Notes: generated by a model not told the origin, from the letters alone. A DNA stretch of 64,000 nt from JAJDTQ01 sp965204235 (GCA_965204235.1 OZ241979.1:372001-436000); one strand, 5' to 3'; counted from the first letter of the stretch, positions 1 to 8,450 are shown. Numbers and translations: made by a program.

Positions 1-1
1 C

Positions 2-478
2 GCGGTGCTGGCCCTCGACGCCGAGATCAAGGCGATGGGACCCCGCGGCGAACGACGGATCCCCGCGCGGGAGTTCTTCGTCACCATGCTGACCACGAGC
101 CTGATGCCCGACGAACTGCTGACCGAGGTCCGCGTACCGGCCCGGGACGGCTACAAGTCCGCCTACCGGAAAGCGTCGCGGCAAGCCGCGGGCTTCGCCA
201 TCGTGGGCGTGGCCGCGTGCATGAAGGAGTCCGCGGACGGCGTCTGCGAGGACATCGCCGTGGGCGTCACCGGAGTGGCGGACGTGGCCTTCCGCGCCGC
301 CAACGTCGAGGCGGCCCTGCGCGGCCACAGGCTCGACGACGACGCCATCGAGCGCGCCGCGGCCCTGGTCACCGACGGCATCGACGCCATCGACGACGTC
401 AACGCCTCCCCCGCCTACCGTTCCCACCTCGCACAGGTCCATGTGGCGCGCACCATCCGGGCCGCCCGGGCCGCGTGA
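2..478 (+). CDS. Molybdenum hydroxylase FAD-binding (medium) subunit, C-terminal part
   Basis: This is the C-terminal part, about 158 residues, of a CoxM/CutM-type subunit of the xanthine/CO dehydrogenase family. The subunit carries FAD and passes electrons from the molybdenum and iron-sulphur subunits to an acceptor. The visible part covers the end of the FAD domain (MPDELLTEVRVP) and the C-terminal domain with the typical segment YRKASRQAAGFAIVGVAAC and the ending NASPAYRSHLAQVHVARTI. The frame is open to the window edge, so the FAD-binding motifs lie upstream. An internal GTG at position 5 is not a likely start. The substrate cannot be told from this subunit. Confidence 0.85.
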   Translation, partial: AVLALDAEIKAMGPRGERRIPAREFFVTMLTTSLMPDELLTEVRVPARDGYKSAYRKASRQAAGFAIVGVAACMKESADGVCEDIAVGVTGVADVAFRAANVEAALRGHRLDDDAIERAAALVTDGIDAIDDVNASPAYRSHLAQVHVARTIRAARAA

Positions 479-497
479 CCGGAGGGCGGCGGGAACG

Positions 498-872
498 CTA
501 CCCCGAGGCTGTGGACAGCTCCAGGCGGTTGCCCGCGGGGTCGATGACGTAAACCGAGTAGCCCTTGCCGTCGGCGTGGCGGCGTATCTCGCTGACCGCG
601 GCGCCCTTGGCCTCCAGTTCCTTCACGAAGGCCTCCGGCTCGTTCGGGGCATCGACCTCGAAGGTATGATGGGGCACCCGCGGGGCCCGGTCCCCGGAGG
701 CGTCGAAGACCCCCAGGACCACGCCGGCCAAGTCGAGCCGCACCACTTCGACCCCGCTCACCTTGTGGGCCTTGCGGAACGTGGCCCCGAGGACCTCCCG
801 GTAGAAGCGCACGGTGGCGTCCTGGTCCTCCGCGTGGAAATTCCAGGAACGGAACTGCGTCAACTCGGACAT
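498..872 (-). CDS. VOC-family (glyoxalase/dioxygenase-fold) protein
   Basis: A 124-residue single-domain vicinal oxygen chelate protein. Two beta-alpha-beta-beta-beta repeats are recognisable. Candidate metal ligands are His13 (WNFH), His69 (VPHHTFEV) and Glu118 in the closing motif DPAGNRLEL. Family members act as glyoxalases, dioxygenases, epimerases or resistance proteins, and nothing here fixes the reaction. It is convergent with the molybdenum hydroxylase gene and lies 31 bp downstream of tadA on the same strand, so the two may be co-transcribed. Confidence 0.85.
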   Translation of the reverse strand: MSELTQFRSWNFHAEDQDATVRFYREVLGATFRKAHKVSGVEVVRLDLAGVVLGVFDASGDRAPRVPHHTFEVDAPNEPEAFVKELEAKGAAVSEIRRHADGKGYSVYVIDPAGNRLELSTASG

Positions 873-903
873 GGCGAACCTCCGTCGAATCCGGTCCCGC
901 GGC

Positions 904-1377
904 TCATTTCTCCCGGAGGGCGGTGAAGAAGCCTCGCAGGACCGCGCTGCAACGCTCCCCCAGGACGCCTTCGGTCACCGCCACCCGGTGGTTCAGGCGG
1001 GGGTCGTCGCAGATCCGGTAGAGCGACCTCACCGCGCCCCCCTTGGGGTCCGGGCAGCCGAACACCAGCCGCTCGATGCGGGCCTGTACGATGGCGCCGG
1101 CGCACATGACGCACGGCTCCAGGGTCACGTAGAGGGTGCAGTCGTCCAGGCGCCAAGACGCGCGCGCCCGGGCCGCGTCCCTCATGGCCAGGATCTCGGC
1201 GTGGCCCGTGGGCTCGGCCAGGGCCTCGCGCCGGTTGCGGCCCTGCCCCACCACCGAACCCCGGCGCACCACCACCGCCCCCACCGGGACCTCGGCCTCC
1301 CGGGCCGCGGCCGCGGCCTCGGCCAGAGCCTGGGCCATGAACGCCTCGTCCCGCTTCCGCGGCGCCTCGCTCGTCAC
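904..1377 (-). CDS. tadA: tRNA-specific adenosine deaminase TadA
   Basis: A 157-residue zinc deaminase that converts adenosine 34 to inosine in tRNA-Arg(ACG). The cytidine/deoxycytidylate deaminase zinc signature is complete: HAE at residues 59-61 (His ligand and catalytic Glu61) and PCVMC at 88-92 (Cys89 and Cys92 ligands). The TGHAEILAMRDA and LDDCTLYVTLEPC segments are typical of bacterial TadA rather than of cytosine or guanine deaminases. Length is normal. It sits in a minus-strand run with the peroxiredoxin upstream and the VOC gene downstream. Confidence 0.95.
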   Translation of the reverse strand: MTSEAPRKRDEAFMAQALAEAAAAAREAEVPVGAVVVRRGSVVGQGRNRREALAEPTGHAEILAMRDAARARASWRLDDCTLYVTLEPCVMCAGAIVQARIERLVFGCPDPKGGAVRSLYRICDDPRLNHRVAVTEGVLGERCSAVLRGFFTALREK

Positions 1378-1426
1378 CGCGCCGCCCGCGGCCCCGGCAC
1401 GGTCGAGGGATCGACCCGACGGGACA

Positions 1427-1894
1427 CTACGCCAACTCCGCCAGGTCGTCCAGCACCTCCCGGGCGTGCTGCTCGGGCTTCACCTTCCCGTAGATCCGGG
1501 CGATCTTCCCCTTGGGATCGATGAGGAAGGACGTCCGGTGGGTCCCCTCGTACTCCCTTCCCATGAACTTCTTCACGCCCCACACGTCGTACAGCCGCAC
1601 CACCTCCCTGTCCTCGTCCGCCAGCAGCGGAAAGGGAAGGTCGTGCTTGGCGGCGAACCTGGCGTGGCTCTTGATCGGGTCCACGCTCACCCCCAATACC
1701 GCGGCCCCGGCTTTACGGAACGCGTCCATGTGGTCCCGCAAACTGCGGGCCTCCTTCGTTCAGCCGGGGGTGGCGTCCTTGGGATAGAAGAACAGCAACA
1801 CCCATTGACCCCTGTACGAGGACAGCTTGCGGGACTCTCCGTCCTGGTCCATCAACCGGAAGTCCGGCGCCTTGTCTCCGGGTTCGTGCTTCAT
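1427..1894 (-). CDS. Putative selenocysteine-containing peroxiredoxin (BCP/PrxQ-like), read through an in-frame UGA
   Basis: A thiol peroxidase of the AhpC/TSA BCP class. Read from the ATG at 1894 (GAAAGGAG ribosome-binding site just upstream), the frame gives MKHEPGDKAPDFRL..., then FFYPKDATPG, a TGA codon at 1762-1760, then TKEARSLRDHMDAF... to TAG at 1427. Total length is 155 residues, normal for BCP. The TGA falls exactly where the family has its peroxidatic Cys (E. coli BCP Cys45; here residue 45). A GC-rich hairpin lies just after the TGA. No Cys occurs elsewhere in the protein; the usual resolving Cys50 position is Arg, so it would act as a 1-Sec enzyme. Selenocysteine peroxiredoxins are known. 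The alternative is a Cys-to-stop mutation, but the rest of the frame is intact. Sec insertion genes are not in the window. Confidence 0.8.
1732..1751 (-). promoter_or_regulatory. Candidate bacterial SECIS hairpin in the peroxiredoxin mRNA
   Basis: On the minus strand, 8 nt after the UGA, the RNA can form GG-CCCGC / GCGGG-(A)-CC with an AGUUU loop: five perfect GC pairs plus two more below a bulged A. A GU in the apical loop about 16 nt from the UGA fits the known layout of bacterial SECIS elements read by SelB. It lies inside the coding sequence, as bacterial SECIS elements do. Confidence 0.6.
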
Positions 1895-2045
1895 GAGGGC
1901 TCCTTTCGGGATGTTCCGAAGTTCTACAACGGGCGCGCGGAAGCGCCAAGCGGAATCGAGGATCGGAAACCCTCCCCTCTTCGAGGTGGAGGGTCAAGCG
2001 CGTCCGTCAACGGCCGCCGTTCGTGGTCGGCTCGCGTCGTTGCCG

Positions 2046-3362
2046 TCAAGGGGTCGGTTCGAGCGGGGTGACGGCGCCGGTCGGCCTGTCGCAGATAGCC
2101 GGATGCTTCTCGAGGTATTCGAGCAGGGCCTCTGCGGCCCAGCGGTGGCCGGCGGGGTTCCAGTGGTAGTCGTGGGGCCAACGCGCATCTCCGAGTCTGG
2201 CGCCTTGGCGGAGGATGAAGTCGGCTTGGTCGATGACGGGGATGTCGAGGGTTGCGGCCATTTCACTCAGCCGCTCGAACATGGGGATTTTTCGACTGGT
2301 CTTCAACCTGTATGAAGCCAGGATGACCAGCTTGGCGCCGTCCCGGTCGGCGCGCTGCTGGAACTGCTCCAGCGCGAAGCGGGTGTATTGCAGGGCGTCC
2401 TCCAAAACGGGAGGCAGGTCCCTTCGAGCGAAGGCATACAACAGTTGCTGCCCAACCGTAATGGTGGGCCGCCATACTTCGTCGACCAGCGCGGCATAGC
2501 CGGGCTGTCTCCTCAGAGCCTCCACATCCCTGCGGAACGATTCCCTGTTACGAAGAAACAAGACTCCCTTCCTGCGCAACCAGAGGGCGAACCACGAATG
2601 GTTCACCGCTCCCTCCTTGGCGCGGGCGGCCCACGATGCCCGGATCCGGGGACTCGATGGAAATGGAAGCTGGTCCCGGGGGCGGGACCATGCCAATTCC
2701 AACTTCCCGTCCGAGCGCCTTCCCACCGTGGGCTCCAGGTTTTTTCGGAACTCCTCTCCTATCATCAATGGTCTCAGGAACGGCACGTTGTCAAGGAGGT
2801 CATTGGGAACGAAGACGAGCACGAGCAGTTTGGGATGCAGCAGCCGGGCATATTCGTCGTAGAACGGCAGTTGCTGGACCTGGCCGGTGGCTCCCAACCC
2901 AAAGGCGGAAGTGGTGATGTTCAGGTGGGGCAGTTCATCGGCGGCGAGTTCTTCGAGTCGAACGTGGAGCTTGTCGTGGATGGGAACCTCCTTCGCCTCC
3001 ACGAAAGAGTCTCCGATCATGGAGATATGGCAGGTTGCAGCCGCACGCTCGGGGCTCGGGGGTTCGCGGTCGAGGAAGCCCAGGCCGTTGGTGCGGGAGA
3101 CGTTCCAGAAGTCGCGCCCGTTGGTATGGCGTATCTCCGTGTTCGGCGGCCGGAGACGGCCTACGTTCGGGACGAACTCCCAGGGTTCGTTCGATACTAT
3201 GAACGGCCTGGTCAGCCGGAGGTAGGCTTCCCCGGCCATTGCGGCCAGCACGGCGCCCACGAGCAACAGAAGCGCGTTCCAGCCAAGCAGGCGCACCACC
3301 CAACGGATCCGCGGGGCCGACGGGGGGGCATCAAGGACCTTCCGTTTCACGAGTCCGGGCAT
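2046..3362 (-). CDS. Membrane-anchored SGNH/GDSL hydrolase-like protein, copy 1
   Basis: A 438-residue protein with one N-terminal membrane segment (VVRLLGWNALLLLVGAVLAA, about residues 21-40) and a periplasmic or extracytoplasmic SGNH-fold domain. Block I is ISMIGDSFVEA (nucleophile Ser of GDS). A block III-like PND follows in VFVPND. The C-terminal catalytic pair is D-x-H in PHDYHWNPAGHRWAAEAL. This layout resembles AlgX/AlgJ-like and DltD-like acyl or acetyl transferases, so a role in modifying envelope polysaccharide is possible but unproven. It is the first of five paralogues in the window and starts 55 bp from the divergent thiI. A run of seven C follows the start region (MPGLVKRKVLDAPPSAP). 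Confidence 0.8.
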   Translation of the reverse strand: MPGLVKRKVLDAPPSAPRIRWVVRLLGWNALLLLVGAVLAAMAGEAYLRLTRPFIVSNEPWEFVPNVGRLRPPNTEIRHTNGRDFWNVSRTNGLGFLDREPPSPERAAATCHISMIGDSFVEAKEVPIHDKLHVRLEELAADELPHLNITTSAFGLGATGQVQQLPFYDEYARLLHPKLLVLVFVPNDLLDNVPFLRPLMIGEEFRKNLEPTVGRRSDGKLELAWSRPRDQLPFPSSPRIRASWAARAKEGAVNHSWFALWLRRKGVLFLRNRESFRRDVEALRRQPGYAALVDEVWRPTITVGQQLLYAFARRDLPPVLEDALQYTRFALEQFQQRADRDGAKLVILASYRLKTSRKIPMFERLSEMAATLDIPVIDQADFILRQGARLGDARWPHDYHWNPAGHRWAAEALLEYLEKHPAICDRPTGAVTPLEPTP

Positions 3363-3417
3363 GGTACCACAGGCGGCCTTCCGTGCAAAAGCTCCGTGGA
3401 TCTGCTATCCGTCCCCC

Positions 3418-4605
3418 ATGCGCTCGGCCCTGGTACGGTACCACGAGATCGCCCTCAAGCGCGGCAACCGCGGCTATTTCGTGGAGCACCTCAAGAAGAA
3501 CCTGGGCGCGGCGTTGCGGGGACTGGGGCTCAGGGAGATCCGCAACGCCTCCTCCAGGCTGCTGCTGCACTTCAACCACGACGCGCCTCCGGACGAGTTG
3601 ACCGAACGTCTGGCCCGGGTCTTCGGCGTGGCCAACTTCTCCCTGGTGGAGCCCACCGACAACCACATGCCAGCGCTCGGGGCGCGGGTGCTGGAAGCCC
3701 TGCAGGGACGGTCCTTCGGATCGTTCCGCATCGAGACCCGGCGGGTGGACAAGCGGTTCCCGCTCACGTCCAACGAAGTCAACCGGGAGCTGGGCGCCCT
3801 GGTACAGGCCCATTCCGGCGCGCGCGTGGACCTCACCCAGCCCGACCTGACCGTGTCCGTGGAGATACATCCCACCAACGCCTTCGTAAGCCTGCAACGG
3901 CTGCCGGGACCTGGCGGCCTTCCGGTGGGGGCGAGCGGACGGGCGGTGTCACTCATCTCCGGCGGCATCGACTCCCCGGTGGCTTCCTACCGCATGATGC
4001 AACGCGGTTGCCGTCTCATCTACGTCCATTTCCACAGCAGCCCGTTCCTCGACCGGTCGTCGCAGGAGAAGGCCAAGGCGCTGGTGGCCATGCTCACCCG
4101 CTACCAGTTCGTCTCGCGCCTCTACCTGGCGCCCTTCGGCGAGGTCCAGCGCCGCATCGTCGCCGCGGTGCTGCGCCCGCTCCGGGTGGTGATCTACCGC
4201 AGGATGATGCTCCGCATCGCCTCGGTCATCGCCGCCAGGGAGCGCGCCCGGGTCCTGGTCACCGGGGAGAGCCTGGCCCAGGTGGCGTCCCAGACCCTGC
4301 CCAACATCGCGGTCATCGAGGAGGCCGCGCAACTCCCGGTGCTGCGGCCGCTCATCGGCATGGACAAGCAGGAGATCATCGACCAGGCCATGCGCATGGG
4401 CACGTTCGAGACCTCGGTGCAACCCGACCAGGACTGTTGCCAACTCTTCGTCCCGCGGCATCCCGCGGTCAACGCCACCCTGCGGCGGGTGCGGGAGGCC
4501 GAAGCGCCGTTGGACCTTCCGGAGCTGGTCCGACTGGGCGCGGACCATGCCGAGGTCGAACGCTTCCACTTCCCGGAACCGGACCAGGACCGCGGGGTAG
4601 CGTGA
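3418..4605 (+). CDS. thiI: tRNA 4-thiouridine synthase / thiamine thiazole synthesis protein ThiI
   Basis: A 395-residue ThiI. It adenylates U8 of tRNA for thiolation and in many bacteria also feeds sulphur to ThiS. The order is a ferredoxin-like N-terminus (RYHEIALKRGNRGYFVEHL), a THUMP domain, and the PP-loop ATPase with SGGIDS at about 180-185 and the QDCCQLFVP cysteine motif near 339. The C-terminal rhodanese domain of the E. coli enzyme is missing; many bacterial ThiI proteins lack it. The start at 3418 matches the family; the open frame begins further upstream in the shared promoter region. A broken second copy lies at 6037. Confidence 0.92.
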   Translation: MRSALVRYHEIALKRGNRGYFVEHLKKNLGAALRGLGLREIRNASSRLLLHFNHDAPPDELTERLARVFGVANFSLVEPTDNHMPALGARVLEALQGRSFGSFRIETRRVDKRFPLTSNEVNRELGALVQAHSGARVDLTQPDLTVSVEIHPTNAFVSLQRLPGPGGLPVGASGRAVSLISGGIDSPVASYRMMQRGCRLIYVHFHSSPFLDRSSQEKAKALVAMLTRYQFVSRLYLAPFGEVQRRIVAAVLRPLRVVIYRRMMLRIASVIAARERARVLVTGESLAQVASQTLPNIAVIEEAAQLPVLRPLIGMDKQEIIDQAMRMGTFETSVQPDQDCCQLFVPRHPAVNATLRRVREAEAPLDLPELVRLGADHAEVERFHFPEPDQDRGVA

Positions 4606-4660
4606 GGGTCAAGCGCGTCCGTCAACGGCCGCCGTTCGTGGTCGGCTTGCGTCGTTGGCG

Positions 4661-5953
4661 TCAAGGGGTCGGTTCGAGCGGGGTGACGGCGCCGGTCGGC
4701 CCGTCGCAGATAGCCGGATGCTCCTCGATGTATTCGAGCAGGGCCTCTGCGGCCCAGCGGTGGCCGGCGGGGTTCCAGTGGCCGTCGTGGAGCCAACGCG
4801 CATCTCCGAGTCTGGCGCCTTGGCGGAGGATGTAGTCGGCCTGGTCGATGACGGGGATGTCGAGGGTTGCAGCCATTTGGCTCAGCCGCTCGAACAGGGG
4901 GGTTCCGTGGAACTTCATCGTGTGTGAAGCCAGGATGGCCAGCTTGGCGCCGTCCCGGTCGGCGCGCTGCTGGAACTGCTCCAGCGCGAAGCGGGTGTAT
5001 TGCAGGGCGTCCTCGAAAAGGGGTGGCAGATCCCTTCGAGCGAAGACCAGAACCGTGTCCCGCTGCATGGTGGGCCGCCATCCTTCGAGCATCGCGGCAT
5101 AGCCGGGCTGTCGCCTCAGAGCCTCCACCTTCCGGATGAACCCGGGGTCAACAGAAGGAAAGAAGGCTCTTTTCTTGGCGCGCAACCAGAAGGCAAGCCG
5201 CGAACGGTCGGCCAGTTCGTTCATGGCGCGGGCGGCCCACGATGCCTGGGCCCCGGGACTCGATGGAAATGAAAGCTGGTCCCGGGGACGGAACCATGCC
5301 AATTCCAACTTCCCGTCCGAGCGCCTTCGCACCATGGGCTCCAAAAAATTTCTTCGGACCCTTCTTTGAAACCTCAATCCTCTCAGGACCGGCGCGTTGT
5401 TCCTGAAATCGTTGGGAGCGAAGACGAGCACGAGCAATTTGGGATGCAGCAGCCGGGCATATTCGTCGTAGAACGGCAGTTGCTGGACTTGGCCGGTGTT
5501 TCCGATCCCGAAGGCCGAAGTGGTGACGTTCAGGTGGGGCAGTTCATCGGCTGCGAGTTCTTCGAGTCGGACCTGGAACTTGTCGTGGATGGGAACCTCC
5601 CTCGCCTCCACGAAGGAGTCTCCGATCATGGAGATATGGCAGGTTGCAGCCGCACGCTCGGGGCTCGGGGGTTCGCGGTCGAGGAAGCCCAGGCTGTTGG
5701 TGCGGGAGACTTCCCAGTAGTCGAGTCGGTTCGTATGCCATATCTCCGTGTTCGGCGGCCGGAGACGGCCTACGTTCGGGACGAATTCAAAGGGGTTGTA
5801 CAGCGTCATGAACTGCAACGGCCTGGTCAGCCGGAGGTAGGCTTCTCCGGCCATTGCGGCCAGCACGATGCTCACGAGCAGCAGAAGCGCGTTCCATCCA
5901 AGCAGGCGCAGCACCCAACGGATCCGCGGGGCCGACGGGGGAGGGGGCATCAA
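4661..5953 (-). CDS. Membrane-anchored SGNH/GDSL hydrolase-like protein, copy 2
   Basis: A 430-residue paralogue of copy 1 with long stretches of identity (residues around GDSFVEA, and the whole C-terminal third). The membrane segment LLGWNALLLLVSIVLAAMAG, GDS block, APND block and HDGHWNPAGHRW block are all present. The N-terminus differs from copy 1: the ATG used there (MPGLVKRKVLDA, at 5981) is out of frame here because the C-rich tract has changed from seven C to CCCCCTCCCCC. Translation may therefore start at TTG 5953 or ATG 5950 (MPPPPSAPRIRW). Middle sections (residues about 180-290) diverge from copy 1, which suggests mosaic exchange. Confidence 0.8.
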   Translation of the reverse strand: MMPPPPSAPRIRWVLRLLGWNALLLLVSIVLAAMAGEAYLRLTRPLQFMTLYNPFEFVPNVGRLRPPNTEIWHTNRLDYWEVSRTNSLGFLDREPPSPERAAATCHISMIGDSFVEAREVPIHDKFQVRLEELAADELPHLNVTTSAFGIGNTGQVQQLPFYDEYARLLHPKLLVLVFAPNDFRNNAPVLRGLRFQRRVRRNFLEPMVRRRSDGKLELAWFRPRDQLSFPSSPGAQASWAARAMNELADRSRLAFWLRAKKRAFFPSVDPGFIRKVEALRRQPGYAAMLEGWRPTMQRDTVLVFARRDLPPLFEDALQYTRFALEQFQQRADRDGAKLAILASHTMKFHGTPLFERLSQMAATLDIPVIDQADYILRQGARLGDARWLHDGHWNPAGHRWAAEALLEYIEEHPAICDGPTGAVTPLEPTP

Positions 5954-6036
5954 GGACCTTCCGTTTCACGAGTCCGGGCATGGTACCACAGGCGGCCTTC
6001 CGTGCAAAAGCTCCGTGGATCTGCTATTCGTCCCTC

Positions 6037-6210
6037 ATGCGCTCGGCCTTGGTACGGTACCACGAGATCGCCCTCAAGCGCGGCAACCGCGGCCATTTCG
6101 TGGAGCACCCCAAGAAGAACCTGGGCGCGGGCCATGCCGAGGTCGAACGCTTCCACTTCCCGGAGCCGGACCAGGGCCGCGGGATGACGTGGCCGGAGCC
6201 GCCAGCATGA
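6037..6210 (+). pseudogene. thiI remnant (N-terminal 32 codons fused to C-terminal 19)
   Basis: The frame begins MRSALVRYHEIALKRGNRGH, as in thiI, runs to KKNLGAG and jumps directly to the thiI C-terminus (HAEVERFHFPEPDQGRG). About 345 codons are missing without loss of frame. It is the residue of the second unit of the tandem duplication. Its stop overlaps the ATG of the M20 peptidase gene, so its reading may still couple translation into that gene. Confidence 0.85.
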
Positions 6211-7619
6211 CCCGGATCCAGTCCTTCCTGCGCGAGACTTGGCGGGCGAGCGTCGTTCCCGCCCTGCAAGAGTACATCGCCATCCCCAACGAGTCTCCGG
6301 CCTTCGATGCGCGGTGGCGGGAGCACGGCCACATGGACCGGGCGGTGGAGCTGTTCACCCGCTGGGCAAAGGCCCAGGACGTGCCGGGGCTGGAGATCCG
6401 GGTGGAGCGGGCGGAAGGCCGGACGCCGCTGCTGTTCATGGAGGCGCCCGGGTCCGGTCGCGGCACGGTGCTGCTCTACGGCCACCTGGACAAGCAGCCG
6501 CCCATGGAAGGATGGCGATCGGACCTGGGCCCCTGGAAGCCGGTGCTGGAGGACGGCAAGCTCTACGGCCGCGGCGGCGCAGACGACGGTTACGCGCTGT
6601 TCGCTGCGTTGACCGCCATCAGGGCGCTGAAGCTCCAGTCCGTTCCCTGTGCGCGCTGCGTGATCCTCATCGAAGCCTGCGAGGAGAGCGGCAGCTTCGA
6701 CCTGCCCCATTACGTCACCGCGCTGGCGGACCGCATCGGCGCCCCGGACCTGGTGGTGTGCCTGGACTCCGGGTGCGGCGACTACGAACGGCTGTGGGTC
6801 ACCACCTCGTTGCGGGGCATCGTCAACGCCACGCTCTCGGTATCGACCCTGACCGAAGGGGTGCATTCCGGCGCCGCCAGCGGCATCGTCCCGTCGAGCT
6901 TCCGGATCCTCCGGAGCCTGTTGCGCCGCCTCGAAGACGAGGACACCGGAGAGGTCCGGCCGCGGGACCTGTACGTGGACATCCCGCCCGACCGGATGGC
7001 CCAGGCCAGGGCCGCGGCTCGGGTGCTCGGCGACCGGCTGCACCGGGACTACCCCTTCCAGCCCGGGGCGGCGCCCGTGTGCGGCGACGCCGCGGATCTC
7101 TTGCTGAACCGCACCTGGCGGCCGCAGTTGGAGATCATCGGAGCCGCGGGACTCCCGCCCCTGGAACAGGCCGGCAACGTGCTGCGCCCGGAGACCCGCG
7201 TCAAGCTCTCCCTGCGCCTGCCTCCCACCCTCGACCCCAAGGCCGCGGTGGCGCGCCTCGAAGAGACCCTGACCCGGGAACCGCCGTATCGCGCCAGGGT
7301 GACCTTCCGCACGGGACAGGGCGCCGGCGGCTGGAACGCGCCGGCCTTCCGTCCGTGGCTCGAAGACTCGATGGCACGGGCGTCCCGGGAGTTCTTCGGC
7401 CAGGACGCCTGCGCCGCGGGCGAAGGCGGCACCATACCCTTCATGGCCATGCTGGCGGAGAAGTTCCCGCAAGCCCAGTTCATGATCACCGGCGTATTGG
7501 GTCCCAAGTCCAACGCCCACGGCCCCAACGAGTTCCTGCACCTGGAGACCGCCATGAACCTCACCGGCTGCGTGGCCCGGGTGCTGCAGGACCACTACCG
7601 GGCGGTCAACGCGGTCTGA
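6207..7619 (+). CDS. M20-family metallopeptidase / deacylase
   Basis: A 470-residue di-zinc hydrolase of the M20 family (CPG2, CNDP dipeptidase and ArgE/DapE relatives). Zinc-site motifs are visible: GHLDKQP (His and Asp ligands, near residue 92), GRGGADDGYALF (bridging Asp near 126) and EACEESGS (catalytic Glu and ligand Glu near 158), with a late His in KSNAHGPNE. The length and the HLDKQPPMEGW wording are closest to dipeptidase-like M20 proteins. The ATG at 6207 overlaps the stop of the thiI remnant. Substrate unknown; intracellular, since no signal peptide is seen. Confidence 0.85.
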   Translation: MTRIQSFLRETWRASVVPALQEYIAIPNESPAFDARWREHGHMDRAVELFTRWAKAQDVPGLEIRVERAEGRTPLLFMEAPGSGRGTVLLYGHLDKQPPMEGWRSDLGPWKPVLEDGKLYGRGGADDGYALFAALTAIRALKLQSVPCARCVILIEACEESGSFDLPHYVTALADRIGAPDLVVCLDSGCGDYERLWVTTSLRGIVNATLSVSTLTEGVHSGAASGIVPSSFRILRSLLRRLEDEDTGEVRPRDLYVDIPPDRMAQARAAARVLGDRLHRDYPFQPGAAPVCGDAADLLLNRTWRPQLEIIGAAGLPPLEQAGNVLRPETRVKLSLRLPPTLDPKAAVARLEETLTREPPYRARVTFRTGQGAGGWNAPAFRPWLEDSMARASREFFGQDACAAGEGGTIPFMAMLAEKFPQAQFMITGVLGPKSNAHGPNEFLHLETAMNLTGCVARVLQDHYRAVNAV

Positions 7620-7643
7620 TCCTCGACCCGCGCCCGCGCGAAG

Positions 7644-8411
7644 ATGGGCATGAAGCGGCGTTGCCTGTGTCTCGTGGTCCTGCTGGTCCTACTGGCCGCG
7701 GGCTGCTTTTCGGGCGGCTCCGGTTGGCGCTTCCGACGGTCCCTCCCGGTGGGCGCAACGAGTCACGGGCATCGGACGGTCTCGGCGCCCGATCATCCGG
7801 TGCGCTACGGGAAGCACTCGGAGCGGTTCGAGGTGAGACCCGGGGATTGTTCTTCGTCCAAACGCGGCTGGAACGACTGCGACAACGACAGGGAGCGGTC
7901 GGAATTGATACAGGTTTCTCCAACGCAGTACGAAGGGGACGAATACTGGTATCGGTGGTCGATCCTCCTTCCCGAGGGCCACAGGAACCTCTACCCCGTG
8001 AAATCGGCCTACGGCCAGTTCCACCAGAAGCGCTGCAAGGCCGCGTTCATGTTCCAGGAGCACGCAGGGGGGTATCACCTGAACGTCCAGCCGGTGGTCG
8101 CCGGCTCCGACCGCCGCTACCCGCTCCTGTCGGCGTCCGAGTTCGTGGGCAAGTGGAACGACATCCTGGTCCATGCCCGCTGGACCAAAGGGGAAGACGG
8201 CCGGTTCGAGGTCTGGGTGAACGGAGACCGGAAGGCCGCCTACGAGGGACCCACCATGACCTGCGACGAGGTCTATTTCAAGTACGGCATGTACCGCTCC
8301 TTCGTTTCACGGAACGCCGAGGCGGCAGGCAGGGAAACCACCGTCGTCTATTTCGACGGCGTGGTCCGGTCGCGCTCCGGAACGGGGATGTTCGACCCGT
8401 TGCCAGAATAG
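7644..8411 (+). CDS. Secreted lipoprotein with heparin-lyase-I-like (polysaccharide lyase) domain
   Basis: A 255-residue protein with a lipoprotein signal (CLCLVVLLVLLAAGC, lipobox LAAGC), so it is probably anchored in the outer or inner membrane. The body looks like the beta-jelly-roll heparin lyase I family: RSELIQVSP, GDEYWYRWSILLPEGH, YGQFHQK, NDILVHARW and the distal FKYGMYRS segment. Relatives cleave uronate-containing polysaccharides such as alginate or glycosaminoglycans; catalysis here is inferred only. It follows the M20 gene by 24 bp on the same strand. A second Met two codons on is an equally good start. Confidence 0.75.
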   Translation: MGMKRRCLCLVVLLVLLAAGCFSGGSGWRFRRSLPVGATSHGHRTVSAPDHPVRYGKHSERFEVRPGDCSSSKRGWNDCDNDRERSELIQVSPTQYEGDEYWYRWSILLPEGHRNLYPVKSAYGQFHQKRCKAAFMFQEHAGGYHLNVQPVVAGSDRRYPLLSASEFVGKWNDILVHARWTKGEDGRFEVWVNGDRKAAYEGPTMTCDEVYFKYGMYRSFVSRNAEAAGRETTVVYFDGVVRSRSGTGMFDPLPE

Positions 8412-8450
8412 CGCGTGCCGCGTCGTCCGTCAACGGGACGAGAAATGAGA

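Larger units (their letters stand above)
1989..6190. repeat. Tandem segmental duplication (SGNH gene + thiI), second unit internally deleted
   Basis: The stretch starting gagggtcaagcgcgtcc at 1989 recurs at 4604, an offset of about 2.6 kb. Unit 1 holds SGNH copy 1 (minus) and a complete thiI (plus). Unit 2 holds SGNH copy 2 (minus) and only the first 32 and last 19 or so codons of thiI. The divergent promoter segment between the two genes and the non-coding tail after the SGNH stop are also shared. Confidence 0.85.

Noticed and set aside
1427..1741. Reading the peroxiredoxin as a 104-residue protein from TTG 1741
   Set aside because: It would lack the first strand and the active-site loop, TTG 1741 has no ribosome-binding site, and an intact in-frame upstream part with a good start exists.
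5787..5981. Start codon at 5981 (MPGLVKRKVLDA) for SGNH copy 2, as in copy 1
   Set aside because: It is out of frame with the rest of copy 2 because the C-rich tract differs. Only the 5953/5950 starts reach the conserved body.
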